From Bradyrhizobium diazoefficiens (lineage in GTDB: Bacteria; Pseudomonadota; Alphaproteobacteria; Rhizobiales; Xanthobacteraceae): a stretch of 64,000 nucleotides of DNA. The translations under genes were made by a program, and so were the position numbers. The notes under the pieces were generated by a model. It saw only the letters and a list, made by a program, of their open reading frames with translations, was not told the DNA's origin and made no database searches. Where the stretch lies: NCBI RefSeq assembly GCF_016616235.1, contig NZ_CP067100.1:2167001-2231000 (forward strand), written 5' to 3'. Below, piece after piece: positions 46,076 to 56,119 of this stretch; within the stretch, counting starts at the first letter, position 1; each line of letters starts with the position of its first letter.

Positions 46076-47308
46076 ATGACCCCTAGTGAGATCGACAAGA
46101 TCTTCCGCGACGAGGCGGGGCGGGCGCTGGCCACGCTGATCCGCCTCGTCGGCGATTTCGATCTGGCCGAGGACGCGCTCCAAGAAGCCTTTGCCGTCGC
46201 GCTGGAGCGCTGGCCGGCGTGCGGGGCACCCGACAATCCGCGCGCCTGGCTGGTCAATGTCGCCAAGCACAAGGCGATCGACCGGGTCCGCCGCCAGACC
46301 GTCTTCCGCGGCAAGGAGCAACAGCTCGTGCACGAGCTCGAGCTCAATGCGCAGGCCGTCGACGAGCCGCCGGCGATGCTCGACGACGACATGCTGCGGC
46401 TGATCTTCACCTGCTGCCATCCTTCCTTTGCGCCCGAGGTGCAGGTCGCGCTCACGCTGCGCACCGTCTGCGGGCTCTCGACCGTGCAGGTCGCGCGCGC
46501 CTTTCTCGTCAGTGAGGAGGCGATGGCGCAGCGCCTCGTTCGCGCCAAGCAGAAGATCAGGCTGGCAGGCATCCCGTATGAAGTGCCCGAACGTGACACT
46601 CTGGTGCCGCGTCTCGACGGCGTGCTCACCGTGATCTATCTCGTCTTCACCGAAGGTTATGTCGCGACCTCAGGTGCGGATTTGATGCGGCCCGATCTCG
46701 CGGTCGAGGCCATCCGGCTCGGCCGCCTGCTCGACCGCTTGATGCCGGAGCGCGCGGGCATCAAGGGCCTGCTCTCCCTGATGCTGCTGCACGACGCGCG
46801 CCGCGCCGGGCGCGAGACGGCGGCCGGCGACGTCGTGCTGCTCGAGGAGCAGGACCGCATGCTGTGGGATCGCAAGCAGATCGAGGAAGGCCTGCGTCTG
46901 GTGGACGATGCGCTGCGCCTGCCCGGCCGGCCGCAGGCTTATGCCGTGCAGGCCGCGATCGCCGCGCTGCATGCGCGCGCGGCGAGTTTTGAGGAGACCG
47001 ACTGGGCGCAGATCGCCGGGCTCTACGAGGTGCTGCTGCGCATCAGCCCGTCGCCGGTGATCGAGCTCAATCACGCCGCGGCGGTGTCGATGGTCGACGG
47101 GCCCGCACGCGCGCTCGATCTCGTCGACGCGATCACCGCGCGCGGCGGGCTCAATGGCTACGAACTGTTGCCTGCCGTGCGCGCGGATCTGCTGCGTCGA
47201 CTGGGACGGAAGGACGAAGCGCGCGCCGCCTATCTTGCCGCGACCGAGGCGACGCAGCTCGAGCCGTTGCGGCGGCTCTATGCGCGGCGGATGCGGGAGA
47301 TGGATTAG
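46076..47308 (+). CDS. ECF sigma factor, ECF42 type with C-terminal extension
   Basis: A 410-residue sigma factor. Sigma2 region: FDLAEDALQEAFAVALERW and NPRAWLVNVAKHKAIDRVRRQ; sigma4: LTLRTVCGLSTVQVARAFLVSEEAMAQRLVRAKQKIRLAG. From about residue 180 a helical C-terminal domain of about 230 residues (GVLTVIYLVFTEGYVATSGADLMRPDLAVEAIRLGRLL, TPR-like) is added. No anti-sigma factor gene is adjacent; ECF42 members are thought to be controlled through this extension. Probably drives its own and the DGPF promoter. Confidence 0.92.
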   Translation: MTPSEIDKIFRDEAGRALATLIRLVGDFDLAEDALQEAFAVALERWPACGAPDNPRAWLVNVAKHKAIDRVRRQTVFRGKEQQLVHELELNAQAVDEPPAMLDDDMLRLIFTCCHPSFAPEVQVALTLRTVCGLSTVQVARAFLVSEEAMAQRLVRAKQKIRLAGIPYEVPERDTLVPRLDGVLTVIYLVFTEGYVATSGADLMRPDLAVEAIRLGRLLDRLMPERAGIKGLLSLMLLHDARRAGRETAAGDVVLLEEQDRMLWDRKQIEEGLRLVDDALRLPGRPQAYAVQAAIAALHARAASFEETDWAQIAGLYEVLLRISPSPVIELNHAAAVSMVDGPARALDLVDAITARGGLNGYELLPAVRADLLRRLGRKDEARAAYLAATEATQLEPLRRLYARRMREMD

Positions 47309-47318
47309 GCCTCTCGTG

Positions 47319-47432
47319 CGCCGGACGCAGCGCCTCTTGGGCGGTGCGCTGCAGAGCCGGGCCCATCTCACCGTAGCGGATCGCATCGCCGACTGGGTCC
47401 CGGCTCGCGCTTCGCGCGTCCGGGACACGAGA
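47319..47432. repeat. Intergenic palindromic repeat, family C
   Basis: CGCCGGACGCAGCGCC at the head and GCGTCCGGGACACGAGAG at the tail, with CAGAGCCGGGCCCATCTC and GGGTCCCGGCTCG between. Fills the gap between convergent sigma-factor and amidase genes. Confidence 0.8.
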
Positions 47433-47450
47433 GTGGTGCAGGCCTCGCCG

Positions 47451-48338
47451 TCACTTCGTTGTGATGGTGGTCGCTTCCTGAGGCAAGCTCGCCAGCAGCG
47501 CCTGCAAGGTCGACAGCGTCGAATGATCCGCGACGCCATCGAGCCGCGCCGGGCGGAAATGGCGCTGGAAGGCGGTGATCACTTCCATCGTCGCGGCGTC
47601 GTATTTGCCGGTCAGCGGCACGCCGTAGCCGTACTTCGCGAGCGCCTGCTGCATGCTCAGCACCGCGTCGCTGATCGTGCCGAGCATCAGGCTCTCGCCG
47701 CGTACGATCGGCGCGGGCGTCACCCAGTGACCGACGCCGGAATTGGCCAGCGAATGCCACGGAAATTTCTCGCCGGGATCCTTCTTGCGCGCGGGGGCGA
47801 CGTCGGAATGGCCGAGCACGCGGTGCGCCGGCACTTTTCGCCGCAGCATGATGCCGCGGCACAGCGCGATCACGGCCGCGATCTGGCGCAGCGGAAATTC
47901 CGGATAGCCCCAGTCATGGCCACGATTGATGATCTCGATGCCGATCGAGCAGGAATTGATATCGTCCTCGCCGGCCCAGGACGAGACGCCGGCGTGCCAG
48001 GCGCGCTTAGCCTCGGGCACGCATTGCACGATGCGGCCGTCCTCCAGCACGACGTAATGCGCCGACACTTCGGTGCCCGCCGTGCAGAGCCGCGCCAGCG
48101 CGCCCTCGACATCGGGCATGCCGGTGTAGTGCAGCAAGATCATGTCCGGCTGCCGTCCCTTGTTGCGCTCGCCATAGTTCGGCGACGGGATGATGTCGGA
48201 GACGATCGAGGAATCCGGCTCGAACGTCCGGATGTTCGCCGCGGCCTTGGGAACCGGGAGAACGCGTTGACGCTTCGAATCAGACGGTGTGGACGAACCG
48301 GACGGCATCGACAGCTCATCGGACGGAGAGTGGGCCAA
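47451..48338 (-). CDS. N-acetylmuramoyl-L-alanine amidase (AmiD-type) with PG-binding domain
   Basis: A 295-residue amidase that cuts the bond between MurNAc and the stem peptide. The amidase_2 domain has LLHYTGMPDVEGAL (zinc His), SAHYVVLEDGRIVQ, KRAWHAGVSSWAG, NSCSIGIEIINRG and HSDVAPARKKDPGEKFPW with the second zinc His and catalytic Lys region. A C-terminal peptidoglycan-binding domain starts near residue 225 (LMQQALAKYGYGVPLTG). No signal peptide is evident, so it may be cytoplasmic and act in cell-wall recycling. The start is a TTG at 48338; an ATG ten codons later is an alternative. Confidence 0.88.
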   Translation of the reverse strand: MAHSPSDELSMPSGSSTPSDSKRQRVLPVPKAAANIRTFEPDSSIVSDIIPSPNYGERNKGRQPDMILLHYTGMPDVEGALARLCTAGTEVSAHYVVLEDGRIVQCVPEAKRAWHAGVSSWAGEDDINSCSIGIEIINRGHDWGYPEFPLRQIAAVIALCRGIMLRRKVPAHRVLGHSDVAPARKKDPGEKFPWHSLANSGVGHWVTPAPIVRGESLMLGTISDAVLSMQQALAKYGYGVPLTGKYDAATMEVITAFQRHFRPARLDGVADHSTLSTLQALLASLPQEATTITTK

Positions 48339-48755
48339 GCCCTTCTCTTTACTATTCCTTTACCTTCCGCCGTACGCAATCGCGCGACGCGGTTAACGGA
48401 TGCATTTTGCGCCTTGTGTGTGGATGCAGCATCACCACCGAGCCGCCCTATCTTACGCCAAGCACCTTTTCGAGTTGTAACGGGTCGATCAACGCTTTCT
48501 TAACGCTAAGGGCCGTTACTGAGGGATGAAGAGCCGACCCGTGTCCGGAGGCGGCCAAAGCGTATTTTGGCTCGAAATCCCATGGCTGCCCGACAAATTC
48601 CACTGGGAACTCTGGGTTTGCAGCCTGGGATGGCCGGGCTCGGTCACCATGCTGGACGAGGGCTTTGTCGTGGAACCGCCGCGACGCGGAATTATTCGAG
48701 GCGTTATGGGCTTGCTCGTCCCCGATCTCTTATGGACGCGCGGCGGGCGCTGCGC
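48339..48755. other. Intergenic region before the dcw cluster
   Basis: Contains the divergent promoter region of the amidase and rsmH. It has AT-rich stretches around 48345-48380 and 48481-48510 (TTAACGCTAAGG) compared with its surroundings. No mraZ-like reading frame is present; the only candidate frame is 48526-48759. Confidence 0.6.
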
Positions 48756-48759
48756 ATGA
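48526..48759 (+). CDS. 77-codon ORF overlapping the rsmH start (uncertain)
   Basis: A reading frame of 77 residues that ends in ATGA shared with the rsmH start at 48756. It is Trp-rich ([14 protein letters not shown]) and resembles nothing I know, and is not MraZ. GAGGG lies immediately before its ATG, too near for a standard site. It may be a coupled leader, or chance. Confidence 0.35.
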   Translation: MKSRPVSGGGQSVFWLEIPWLPDKFHWELWVCSLGWPGSVTMLDEGFVVEPPRRGIIRGVMGLLVPDLLWTRGGRCA

Positions 48760-49745
48760 GCTCGGTTCCGCATATCCCCGTTCTCGGCCGCGAGGCGGTC
48801 GAGCATCTCGCGCCGCGCGCGGGCGGCGTTTATGTCGACGCCACCTTCGGCGCCGGCGGCTATAGCCGCGCCATTCTCGACGTGCCGGGAACCCGCCTGA
48901 TCGCGATCGACCGCGACCGCACCGCGATCGCTGGCGGTGCCGAACTGGTCGAACGCTCCGCGGGCCGCCTGACGCTGGTTGAAAATCGCTTCTCCAATCT
49001 CGCCGAAGTCTGCGCGGCACAAGGCGTCGAAGCCGTCGACGGCGTCGTGATGGATGTCGGCGTGTCCTCGATGCAGCTCGACCAGGCCGGCCGCGGCTTC
49101 TCCTTCCGCCTCGACGGTCCGCTCGACATGCGGATGGGGCAGGCGGGCCCCACCGCGGCCGACGTCGTCGCGCACGCCTCGGAAGGCGATCTCGCCGACA
49201 TCATTTATCTGTTCGGCGAGGAGCGGCAGTCGCGCCGCATCGCCCGCGCCATCGTGGCGGACCGGGAGGAGACGCCGTTCACGACCACGCGCGGGCTGGC
49301 CGATCTCGTCGGCAGGGTGGTGCGCTCAAAACCCGGCGACATTCACCCGGCGACGCGGACGTTCCAGGCGCTGCGCATCTTCGTCAACGAGGAACTCGAC
49401 GAGCTCCACACCGCGCTCGCTGCTGCCGAGCGCGTGCTCAAGCCCGGCGGCCGCCTCGTGGTGGTCTCGTTCCATTCGCTGGAAGACCGCATCGTCAAGA
49501 ACTTCCTCGCCGAGCGTTCCAAGACCGGCGGCGGCTCGCGCCATCTGCCGGAAGTGGCACAAACCGCGCCGAGCTTCCAGCTGCTGACGCGTCGTCCTGT
49601 CGTCGCCGGCGAAGCGGAAGTCGCGCATAATCCGCGCGCACGTTCGGCAAAGCTGCGCGCCGCCGAGCGCACCTCGGCGCCCGTGCACGACGACAGCGAG
49701 CCATCGTCCTGGCCAAAGCTCTCCGACGTGATGAGGGGCGGCTAG
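48756..49745 (+). CDS. rsmH: 16S rRNA (cytosine1402-N4)-methyltransferase RsmH (MraW)
   Basis: Methylates C1402 in the decoding centre of 16S rRNA and opens the dcw cluster. Its 329 residues start [21 protein letters not shown] motif [15 protein letters not shown], then [53 protein letters not shown] and [17 protein letters not shown] are RsmH signatures. It overlaps a small upstream ORF by four bases and is followed by ftsL after three. Confidence 0.96.
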   Translation: MSSVPHIPVLGREAVEHLAPRAGGVYVDATFGAGGYSRAILDVPGTRLIAIDRDRTAIAGGAELVERSAGRLTLVENRFSNLAEVCAAQGVEAVDGVVMDVGVSSMQLDQAGRGFSFRLDGPLDMRMGQAGPTAADVVAHASEGDLADIIYLFGEERQSRRIARAIVADREETPFTTTRGLADLVGRVVRSKPGDIHPATRTFQALRIFVNEELDELHTALAAAERVLKPGGRLVVVSFHSLEDRIVKNFLAERSKTGGGSRHLPEVAQTAPSFQLLTRRPVVAGEAEVAHNPRARSAKLRAAERTSAPVHDDSEPSSWPKLSDVMRGG

Positions 49746-49748
49746 CGC

Positions 49749-50141
49749 ATGCGCATCATCCACCTCCTCGTCATCGGCGCGCTGATCTTCGCTGCGGCCT
49801 ATGTCTACCGGATCAAGATGGATTCCACGGCACGCACCGAGAAGGTGCTGCGGCTGCATGCGGAGATCCGCGAGCAGCGCGACGCGATCGCAGCGCTCCG
49901 TTCCGAATGGGCCAAGCTCGATGCGCCGCTGCGCCTGCAGGGCCTCGCCGAGCGGCATCTGCCGCTCAAGCCCGTCAACGGCACGCAATATGACTCCCTA
50001 AAGAACCTGCCGGAGCGTCCGCCGCGGATGTTCAGGCCGGGCGAGCCGGATCCGATCGGGGCCATGCTCAATACCATCGAAGCTGCGAGCGACGCCGATA
50101 ACGTGACCGGCTCCGTGCCTCACCCCGAGGACCAGCAATGA
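49749..50141 (+). CDS. ftsL: Cell division protein FtsL
   Basis: A 130-residue bitopic protein of the divisome. It has a TM at about residues 4-20 (IIHLLVIGALIFAAAYV), then a coiled coil in the periplasm with heptads ARTEKVLRLHAEIREQRDAIAALRSEWAKL, and the LQGLAERHLPLKPVNG stretch. The C-terminus is Pro/Glu-rich. Small size, position between rsmH and ftsI and ATGA overlap with ftsI make the identity firm despite low conservation. Confidence 0.93.
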   Translation: MRIIHLLVIGALIFAAAYVYRIKMDSTARTEKVLRLHAEIREQRDAIAALRSEWAKLDAPLRLQGLAERHLPLKPVNGTQYDSLKNLPERPPRMFRPGEPDPIGAMLNTIEAASDADNVTGSVPHPEDQQ

Positions 50142-51880
50142 GCCCGGCGACGCCTGCAAAACCCACTGAACCCTGGCGGCAGCGGCTGATCCGCAGCCTG
50201 CTCTATGGGCGCAACGTAGACCGCGCCGCGAAGGCGCGCGCGCGCGTCGGCCTCGGTATGCTCGCTTTTGCCTCGGTCTATCTTCTGATCGGCGGCCGTC
50301 TCGTGATGTTCGCGATCGGCGCCGATGCCCATGGCGCGCGCCGGGCCGCGGCGCAGGAGGTGGTCGCGACCGCGCGGCCCGATATCGTCGACCGAAACGG
50401 TGCGATCCTCGCCACCGACGTCAAGGCTTCGAGCCTGTTCGGCGAGCCGCGCCGCATCATCGACAAGGACGAGGCGATCGAGCTTTTGACTGCCACCGTG
50501 CCGGACCTCGACGAGGCCGAAGTGCGCGAGCGCCTTAGAACGCGCAAGGGCTTCGTCTGGCTCAAGCGCGAGGTCACGGCGAAGCAGCAGCAGGACATCC
50601 ACAAGCTCGGCATTCCCGGGATCGGCTTCCTGCGCGAGAACAAGCGCGTCTATCCGACCGGCAACGAGGTCGCCCACCTCATCGGTCTCGTCAACATCGA
50701 TAACCAGGGCATCGCCGGCATGGAGAAGTGGCTCGACAATCAGGGCCTCGCCGATCTGCATCGCGCCGGCTTCGCCACCGACCGGCTGCAAAAACCGATC
50801 GAGCTCTCGATCGATCTGCGCGTCGAGCACGCGCTGCGCGACGAGCTTCTGAAGGCCAAGGACAAGTTCCACGCCAAGGCGGCGTCCGGCATCGTCTCCA
50901 ACGTCAAGACCGGTGAGCTCGTGGCGATGGTCTCGCTGCCGGATTTCGACCCCAACAATCCGAAGGAAGCGCACGATCCCGACCGCATCAACCGCCTGAC
51001 CACGGGCGTCTACGAGATGGGCTCGACCTTCAAGGCGTTCACGCTGGCGATGGCGCTCGATTCCGGGAAGATCAATCTGAACTCCTCGTGGGATGCGCGC
51101 GGCAATCTGCACTACGGCAAGTTCACCATCCACGACAGCCATGCGCTCGGCCGTTTCATCAACACCAAGGAAGTGTTCACCTACTCCTCCAACATCGGTG
51201 CCGCGCGGATCGCGCTCAGCCAGGGCGTCGAGGCGCACAAGGCGTTCCTCGCCAAGATGGGGCAGTTGACGCGGCTGCGGACCGAGCTGCCGGAGAGCGC
51301 GGCGCCGCTGGTGCCGCGGCGCTGGGGTGAATTGAACACGGTGACCATCGCGTTCGGCCAGGGCATCTCGGTGGCGCCACTGCAGGCGGTGATGGGCATC
51401 AACGCGCTGGTGAACGGCGGCTACCTCATTCCGCCGACATTCATGAAGCGCAGTGAGGAGGAAGCGGCGGCGTTGGCCAAGCGCGTCATCAAGACCGAGA
51501 CCAGCGACAAGATGCGGTTCCTGATGCGGCTCAACGCCGAAATCGGCACCGCCAAGAGCGCCGACGTCAAGGGATACTACGTCGGCGGCAAGACCGGAAC
51601 GTCCGAGAAGGTCATCAACGGCCGCTATGCCAAGAAGCGGGTGCTGAACTCCTTCACCGCGATCATGCCCTGCGACGATCCGAAATATCAGATCCTGATC
51701 ATGCTCGACGAGCCGCAGGCGATTCCCGAGACGAAGGGTTTCATCACGTCGGGATGGAACGCGGTGCCGACGGGCGGCAAGGTGATCGAGCGGATCGCCC
51801 CGCTTCTGGGCGTCGAGCCGCGGTTCGACCTGCCGCCTGCGGACCGCCTTATTCTTGCAGCATCCAGGACAACCCAGTAA
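50138..51880 (+). CDS. ftsI: Peptidoglycan D,D-transpeptidase FtsI (PBP3)
   Basis: Class B penicillin-binding protein for septal crosslinking. It has 580 residues: TM at about 37-58, a pedestal domain with [22 protein letters not shown], then the transpeptidase domain. Active-site motifs: STFK with S296, SSN at 350-352 and KTGT at 485-488. ATGA overlap with ftsL. The full cytoplasmic tail and membrane anchor are present; no truncation. Confidence 0.96.
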   Translation: MSPATPAKPTEPWRQRLIRSLLYGRNVDRAAKARARVGLGMLAFASVYLLIGGRLVMFAIGADAHGARRAAAQEVVATARPDIVDRNGAILATDVKASSLFGEPRRIIDKDEAIELLTATVPDLDEAEVRERLRTRKGFVWLKREVTAKQQQDIHKLGIPGIGFLRENKRVYPTGNEVAHLIGLVNIDNQGIAGMEKWLDNQGLADLHRAGFATDRLQKPIELSIDLRVEHALRDELLKAKDKFHAKAASGIVSNVKTGELVAMVSLPDFDPNNPKEAHDPDRINRLTTGVYEMGSTFKAFTLAMALDSGKINLNSSWDARGNLHYGKFTIHDSHALGRFINTKEVFTYSSNIGAARIALSQGVEAHKAFLAKMGQLTRLRTELPESAAPLVPRRWGELNTVTIAFGQGISVAPLQAVMGINALVNGGYLIPPTFMKRSEEEAAALAKRVIKTETSDKMRFLMRLNAEIGTAKSADVKGYYVGGKTGTSEKVINGRYAKKRVLNSFTAIMPCDDPKYQILIMLDEPQAIPETKGFITSGWNAVPTGGKVIERIAPLLGVEPRFDLPPADRLILAASRTTQ

Positions 51881-51963
51881 TCAACTGGGGTGGCCATCGC
51901 CGGTGCTGATTCGGCTTTTCCTGACGATTCGGCTTTCCGGCGCGGCGTGTCGACTGGACCACC

Positions 51964-53436
51964 ATGAAGCTGCGCGAACTCTTAGGTCAGGACGCTCTGG
52001 GCAATGACACCGCACTCGAGCCCGCTGTCGCGGCGCTGGATGTCACCGGTGTTGCGCTCGACAGCCGCGCGGTCAAGCCGGGCGATCTTTTCTTTGCTCT
52101 GGCCGGCAGCAAGACCGACGGCGCACGTTTCATCGATGCCGCGGTTGCCGCGGGCGCGGTGGCGGTTGTCAGCGATCATGCGCCTGATGGCAGCAAGGTT
52201 CCATTCGTCAGGGTGACCAATCCGCGCCGCGCGCTAGCGCTGGCCGCGGCAAAATTTTTCCCCGCACAGCCCGCGACGATTGCCGCGGTGACCGGCACCA
52301 GCGGCAAGACCTCGGTCGCAGCATTCACGCGCCAGATCTGGGAGCGGCTGGGGCATGCCTCGGCCAGCATCGGCACCATCGGTCTCGTCTCGCCCAAGCG
52401 CACGGTCTATGGCTCGCTGACGACGCCGGATCCGATCGCGCTGCACCGGCAGCTCGATGAGATCGCCCGCGAGGGCGTCACGCACCTCGCCTTCGAGGCC
52501 TCGTCGCACGGTCTTGACCAGTATCGCCTCGATGGCGTGCGCATTTCTGCCGGCGGCTTCACCAACCTCTCGCGCGACCACATGGATTATCATCCAACCG
52601 TCGCGCATTATCTTGCCGCCAAACTCCGTCTGTTCCGCGAACTGGTTCCGCCGGGCGGCGCGGCCGTGATCTCGGCCGATCACGATTGCTCGGCCGAAGC
52701 GATCGAGGCGGCGAAGGCGAGCAACTTGCGCGTGATGGCGGTCGGCCGCAATGGTGACGGGGCAGGCGAGGGCATTCGCCTGGTCGAGGCCGAGGTCGAA
52801 GGTTTCTCGCAAAAGCTCGCGCTCGAACATCGCGGCAAGCGCTATTTCGTGCGCCTGCCGCTGGTCGGCGAATTCCAGATCGAGAACGCGCTGGTGTCGG
52901 CCGGCCTCGCCATCGGCACGGGCAGCGATGCCGCGAATGTGTTCGCGAGCCTCGAACATCTCGAGGGTGCCAAGGGCCGGCTCGAACGTGTCGGCGAGCG
53001 CAACGGCGCGCCGATCTTCGTCGACTATGCACACAAGCCCGACGCACTGGCGAAGGCGCTCCAGGCGCTGCGGCCTTACGCCAAGCGCCGGCTGGTCGTC
53101 GTGTTCGGCGCCGGCGGCGACCGCGATGCCGGCAAGCGTCCGATCATGGGCGAGATCGCCGCCGAGAATGCCGACGGCATCATCATCACCGACGACAATC
53201 CGCGCAACGAGAAGCCGGAAGCCATTCGCGCCGAAATCCTCGCCACCGCAAAAGGCGCCCGCGAGATCGGCGATCGTGCCGCGGCAATCCGAACCGCGAT
53301 CGAGGAATTGCAAGAAGGGGATGCGCTGCTCGTCGCCGGCAAGGGACACGAGACCGGACAGATCATCGGCGGCGAGGTGCTGCCCTTCAGTGATCACGAG
53401 GCGGTCGCCGCCGCATTAGCGTCGAGGACAGCATGA
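51964..53436 (+). CDS. murE: UDP-MurNAc-Ala-Glu:meso-DAP ligase MurE
   Basis: Adds meso-diaminopimelate to UDP-MurNAc-L-Ala-D-Glu. Its 490 residues include the ATP loop [16 protein letters not shown], the [14 protein letters not shown] region, and [12 protein letters not shown], whose DNPR motif marks DAP (not lysine) specificity. The start at 51964 ([12 protein letters not shown]) follows an 83-base gap after ftsI. Overlaps murF by four bases. Confidence 0.96.
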   Translation: MKLRELLGQDALGNDTALEPAVAALDVTGVALDSRAVKPGDLFFALAGSKTDGARFIDAAVAAGAVAVVSDHAPDGSKVPFVRVTNPRRALALAAAKFFPAQPATIAAVTGTSGKTSVAAFTRQIWERLGHASASIGTIGLVSPKRTVYGSLTTPDPIALHRQLDEIAREGVTHLAFEASSHGLDQYRLDGVRISAGGFTNLSRDHMDYHPTVAHYLAAKLRLFRELVPPGGAAVISADHDCSAEAIEAAKASNLRVMAVGRNGDGAGEGIRLVEAEVEGFSQKLALEHRGKRYFVRLPLVGEFQIENALVSAGLAIGTGSDAANVFASLEHLEGAKGRLERVGERNGAPIFVDYAHKPDALAKALQALRPYAKRRLVVVFGAGGDRDAGKRPIMGEIAAENADGIIITDDNPRNEKPEAIRAEILATAKGAREIGDRAAAIRTAIEELQEGDALLVAGKGHETGQIIGGEVLPFSDHEAVAAALASRTA

Positions 53437-54812
53437 GCGCGCCAATCTGGACGGTGGCCGAAGTGGCGCGCGCGCTGAGCGCTGCCGGATCGTTCCCGGA
53501 CACGCCGATCGACTTCGTCACCCAGGACAGCCGGCTGGTGAAACCGGGCAGCCTGTTCGTCGCGCTGAGCGGCACGCCGAGCGGCGGCTTCGTCTCCGCC
53601 TTCGCCAGCGCGCGCGACGGCTGGGAGTTCGCCGACAAGGCGGAAGCTTCCGGCGCGGTCGCGATGATCGTGCCGCACGAGATCGCAGGCATCCGCATTC
53701 CCCAGATCGTGGTGAAGGACACGCTGATCGACGGGCTCTGGGGCCTCGCGCGCGCCGCACGCGCGCGCTTCCACGGGCCGGTGATCGGGCTCACCGGCAG
53801 CGCGGGCAAGACCAGCACCAAGGAATTTCTCGCGGCCTACCCAGGCGCCCATGCGAGCCCGTCGAGCTTCAACAATTTCTGGGGCGTGCCGCTGACGCTG
53901 TGCAACGCCCGTCCCGATGCCAGCCTCTGGGTCGTCGAGATGGGCATGAACCAGCAAGGCGAGATCGCACGGCTCAGCGAGCTCACGCGGCCGACGGTCG
54001 CGCTCGTCGTCAACGTCCAGCCGGTGCATCTGGAAAAGCTCGGCTCGCTCGAAGCCATCCGTCGCGAGAAGGTCTCGATTGCGCTCGGCCTGCCCGAAGG
54101 CGGCGTGCTGGTGCTGCCCGCCGGGCTCAAGGCGTCGGAATGGAAGGGCAGGGTGGTGCGCTTCGGCGAGCATGCCGAGGTGCACGAGGTCGCGCACGCG
54201 CCGCATGGCGAGAGCTGGCAGGTCGTGGCCATGATCGGCAAGAAGGAGATCGCCTTCAGCCTGACGCCGGGCGCGCCGCACCGCGTGCAGAATGCGCTGG
54301 CAGCGCTCGCTGCGATCCGCGCCGCGAACCTCGATGCGGCGACGCTCGCGATCAAGCTCGACCGGGTCGGTATCATGACCGGTCGCGGCGTCGAGCAGGC
54401 GGCCGGCGGTGTCACCGTGATCGACGACAGTTTCAACGGCAATCCGGCCAGCGTTGCTGCTGCGCTGCAAAGCCTCCAGGCCCGCAACGTGACCGGCGGC
54501 AGGCGTATTGCGGTGCTCGGCGATATGCTCGAGCTCGGCGATGACGCACCTCGCTATCACACCGGCCTTGCCGCGCATCTCGCCGGCATCGACGGCGTCT
54601 ATTGCGTCGGACCGCTGATGCGCCACCTGTTCGAGGTGCTGCCATCAGGCAAGGGCCTCGGCTGGCACGACGATCCCGCCACGCTGCAACCGGGCGAGGT
54701 CGCGAAACTGCTGAAGGCAGGCGATGTCGTGGTTGTCAAGGGCAGCAAGAAGATGTTCTGGGTCAACAAGTTTGTGCCGGGCCTAGTGGCCGCCTTGCAG
54801 GCAAAGGCGTAA
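53433..54812 (+). CDS. murF: UDP-MurNAc-tripeptide:D-Ala-D-Ala ligase MurF
   Basis: Joins D-Ala-D-Ala to complete UDP-MurNAc-pentapeptide. Its 459 residues have the ATP loop GLTGSAGKTSTKEFLA, the N-terminal substrate domain (TQDSRLVKPGSLFVALSGTPSGG), NNFWGVPLTL, VVEMGMNQQGEIARLSELTRP and DDSFNGNPASVAAALQSL in the C-terminal domain. The start overlaps murE as ATGA. Confidence 0.95.
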   Translation: MSAPIWTVAEVARALSAAGSFPDTPIDFVTQDSRLVKPGSLFVALSGTPSGGFVSAFASARDGWEFADKAEASGAVAMIVPHEIAGIRIPQIVVKDTLIDGLWGLARAARARFHGPVIGLTGSAGKTSTKEFLAAYPGAHASPSSFNNFWGVPLTLCNARPDASLWVVEMGMNQQGEIARLSELTRPTVALVVNVQPVHLEKLGSLEAIRREKVSIALGLPEGGVLVLPAGLKASEWKGRVVRFGEHAEVHEVAHAPHGESWQVVAMIGKKEIAFSLTPGAPHRVQNALAALAAIRAANLDAATLAIKLDRVGIMTGRGVEQAAGGVTVIDDSFNGNPASVAAALQSLQARNVTGGRRIAVLGDMLELGDDAPRYHTGLAAHLAGIDGVYCVGPLMRHLFEVLPSGKGLGWHDDPATLQPGEVAKLLKAGDVVVVKGSKKMFWVNKFVPGLVAALQAKA

Positions 54813-54903
54813 ACTGCTTGGAAGGCGCTGTTCCCGAATCCCACCTTCTGCGGCGCGAAGCGTTTTCCCGGAGGTCGCGCGACCCCATGATGAAGACCAG
54901 CGA

Positions 54904-55008
54904 ATGCGCGTGACGCGCGGTGACAAGGCCGAAGTCGAGGCCAGATCAAGGGCAAGAACCAAGGGCAAGACCAAAGGCCCCGTGCAAAGGCGTCATAGGA
55001 CCGTCTGA
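54904..55008 (+). CDS. 34-residue basic ORF abutting mraY (uncertain)
   Basis: MRVTRGDKAEVEARSRARTK, then GKTKGPVQRRHRTV, ends TGA directly against the mraY ATG (TGAATG). It has no clear ribosome site of its own and is strongly basic (about a third Arg/Lys). It fills part of an otherwise empty 196-base gap. It could be translated and coupled to mraY, or be chance. Confidence 0.3.
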   Translation: MRVTRGDKAEVEARSRARTKGKTKGPVQRRHRTV

Positions 55009-56112
55009 ATGTTTTACTGGCTGATCGATCTATCCAACACATTTCCGGGCTTCGGTGCAGTGCGCACCGTCTTGAACGTCTTCCGCTACATCACCTTCCG
55101 CACCGGCGGCGCCATCGTCACCGGTGCGCTGTTCGTGTTCCTGTTCGGGCCCTGGATCATCGATCATTTGCGCATCCGCCAGGGCAAGGGTCAGCCGATC
55201 CGCACCGACGGCCCGCAATCGCATCTCAGCAAGAAGGGCACGCCCACCATGGGCGGGCTGATGATCCTGTCCGGCCTCACGGTCGGCACCGTGCTGTGGG
55301 CCAATCCCCTCAACCCCTATGTCTGGATCGTGCTGGCGGTGACGCTCGGCTTCGGCTTCGTCGGCTTCTATGACGACTACCTCAAGGTGACCAAGCAGAC
55401 CACGACCGGGTTCGGCGGCAAGCTGCGCCTGCTGATCGAGGCGGCGATCGCGCTGGTTGCCTGCTATGCGCTGGTGCGGCTGAACCGGGATCCCGCATCG
55501 ACCGCGCTGACGATACCGTTCCTCAAGGACACGGTACTGCATTTCGGCTGGTTCTTCGTCGTGTTCGGCGCTTTCGTGATCGTCGGCGCCGGCAACGCGG
55601 TGAATCTCACCGATGGTCTCGACGGCCTTGCCATCGTACCCGTGATGATCGCGACCGCGAGCTTTGCGATGATCGCCTATCTCGCCGGCAATGCCGTCTT
55701 CGCCGATTATCTCCAGATCAAATATGTCGCGGGCACCGGCGAGCTCGCCGTTCTCTGCGGCGCGCTGCTCGGCGCCGGCCTCGGTTTTCTCTGGTTCAAT
55801 GCCCCACCAGCTTCGATCTTCATGGGCGACACCGGCTCGCTCGCGCTCGGCGGCATGTTGGGTGCGATCGCGGTCGCGGTGAAGCACGAGATCGTGCTCG
55901 CGGTGATCGGCGGCCTGTTCGTGCTGGAGGCGGTCTCCGTCATCGTGCAGGTGGTGTCGTTCAAGCTCACCGGAAAGCGCATCTTCCGGATGGCCCCGAT
56001 CCATCACCATTTCGAGCAGCTCGGCTGGACCGAGCCGCAGATCGTGATCCGGTTCTGGATCATCTCGGTGATGCTGGCGCTCGCCGGCCTGTCGACGCTG
56101 AAGCTGCGGTGA
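55009..56112 (+). CDS. mraY: Phospho-MurNAc-pentapeptide-transferase MraY
   Basis: Makes lipid I at the inner membrane by joining phospho-MurNAc-pentapeptide to undecaprenyl phosphate. Its 367 residues have about ten TMs. Marks: [44 protein letters not shown] with the Asp pair, [14 protein letters not shown], and the essential [14 protein letters not shown] near residue 275, ending [22 protein letters not shown]. Ribosome site AGGA nine bases ahead. Confidence 0.96.
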   Translation: MFYWLIDLSNTFPGFGAVRTVLNVFRYITFRTGGAIVTGALFVFLFGPWIIDHLRIRQGKGQPIRTDGPQSHLSKKGTPTMGGLMILSGLTVGTVLWANPLNPYVWIVLAVTLGFGFVGFYDDYLKVTKQTTTGFGGKLRLLIEAAIALVACYALVRLNRDPASTALTIPFLKDTVLHFGWFFVVFGAFVIVGAGNAVNLTDGLDGLAIVPVMIATASFAMIAYLAGNAVFADYLQIKYVAGTGELAVLCGALLGAGLGFLWFNAPPASIFMGDTGSLALGGMLGAIAVAVKHEIVLAVIGGLFVLEAVSVIVQVVSFKLTGKRIFRMAPIHHHFEQLGWTEPQIVIRFWIISVMLALAGLSTLKLR

Positions 56113-56119
56113 TCGATCG

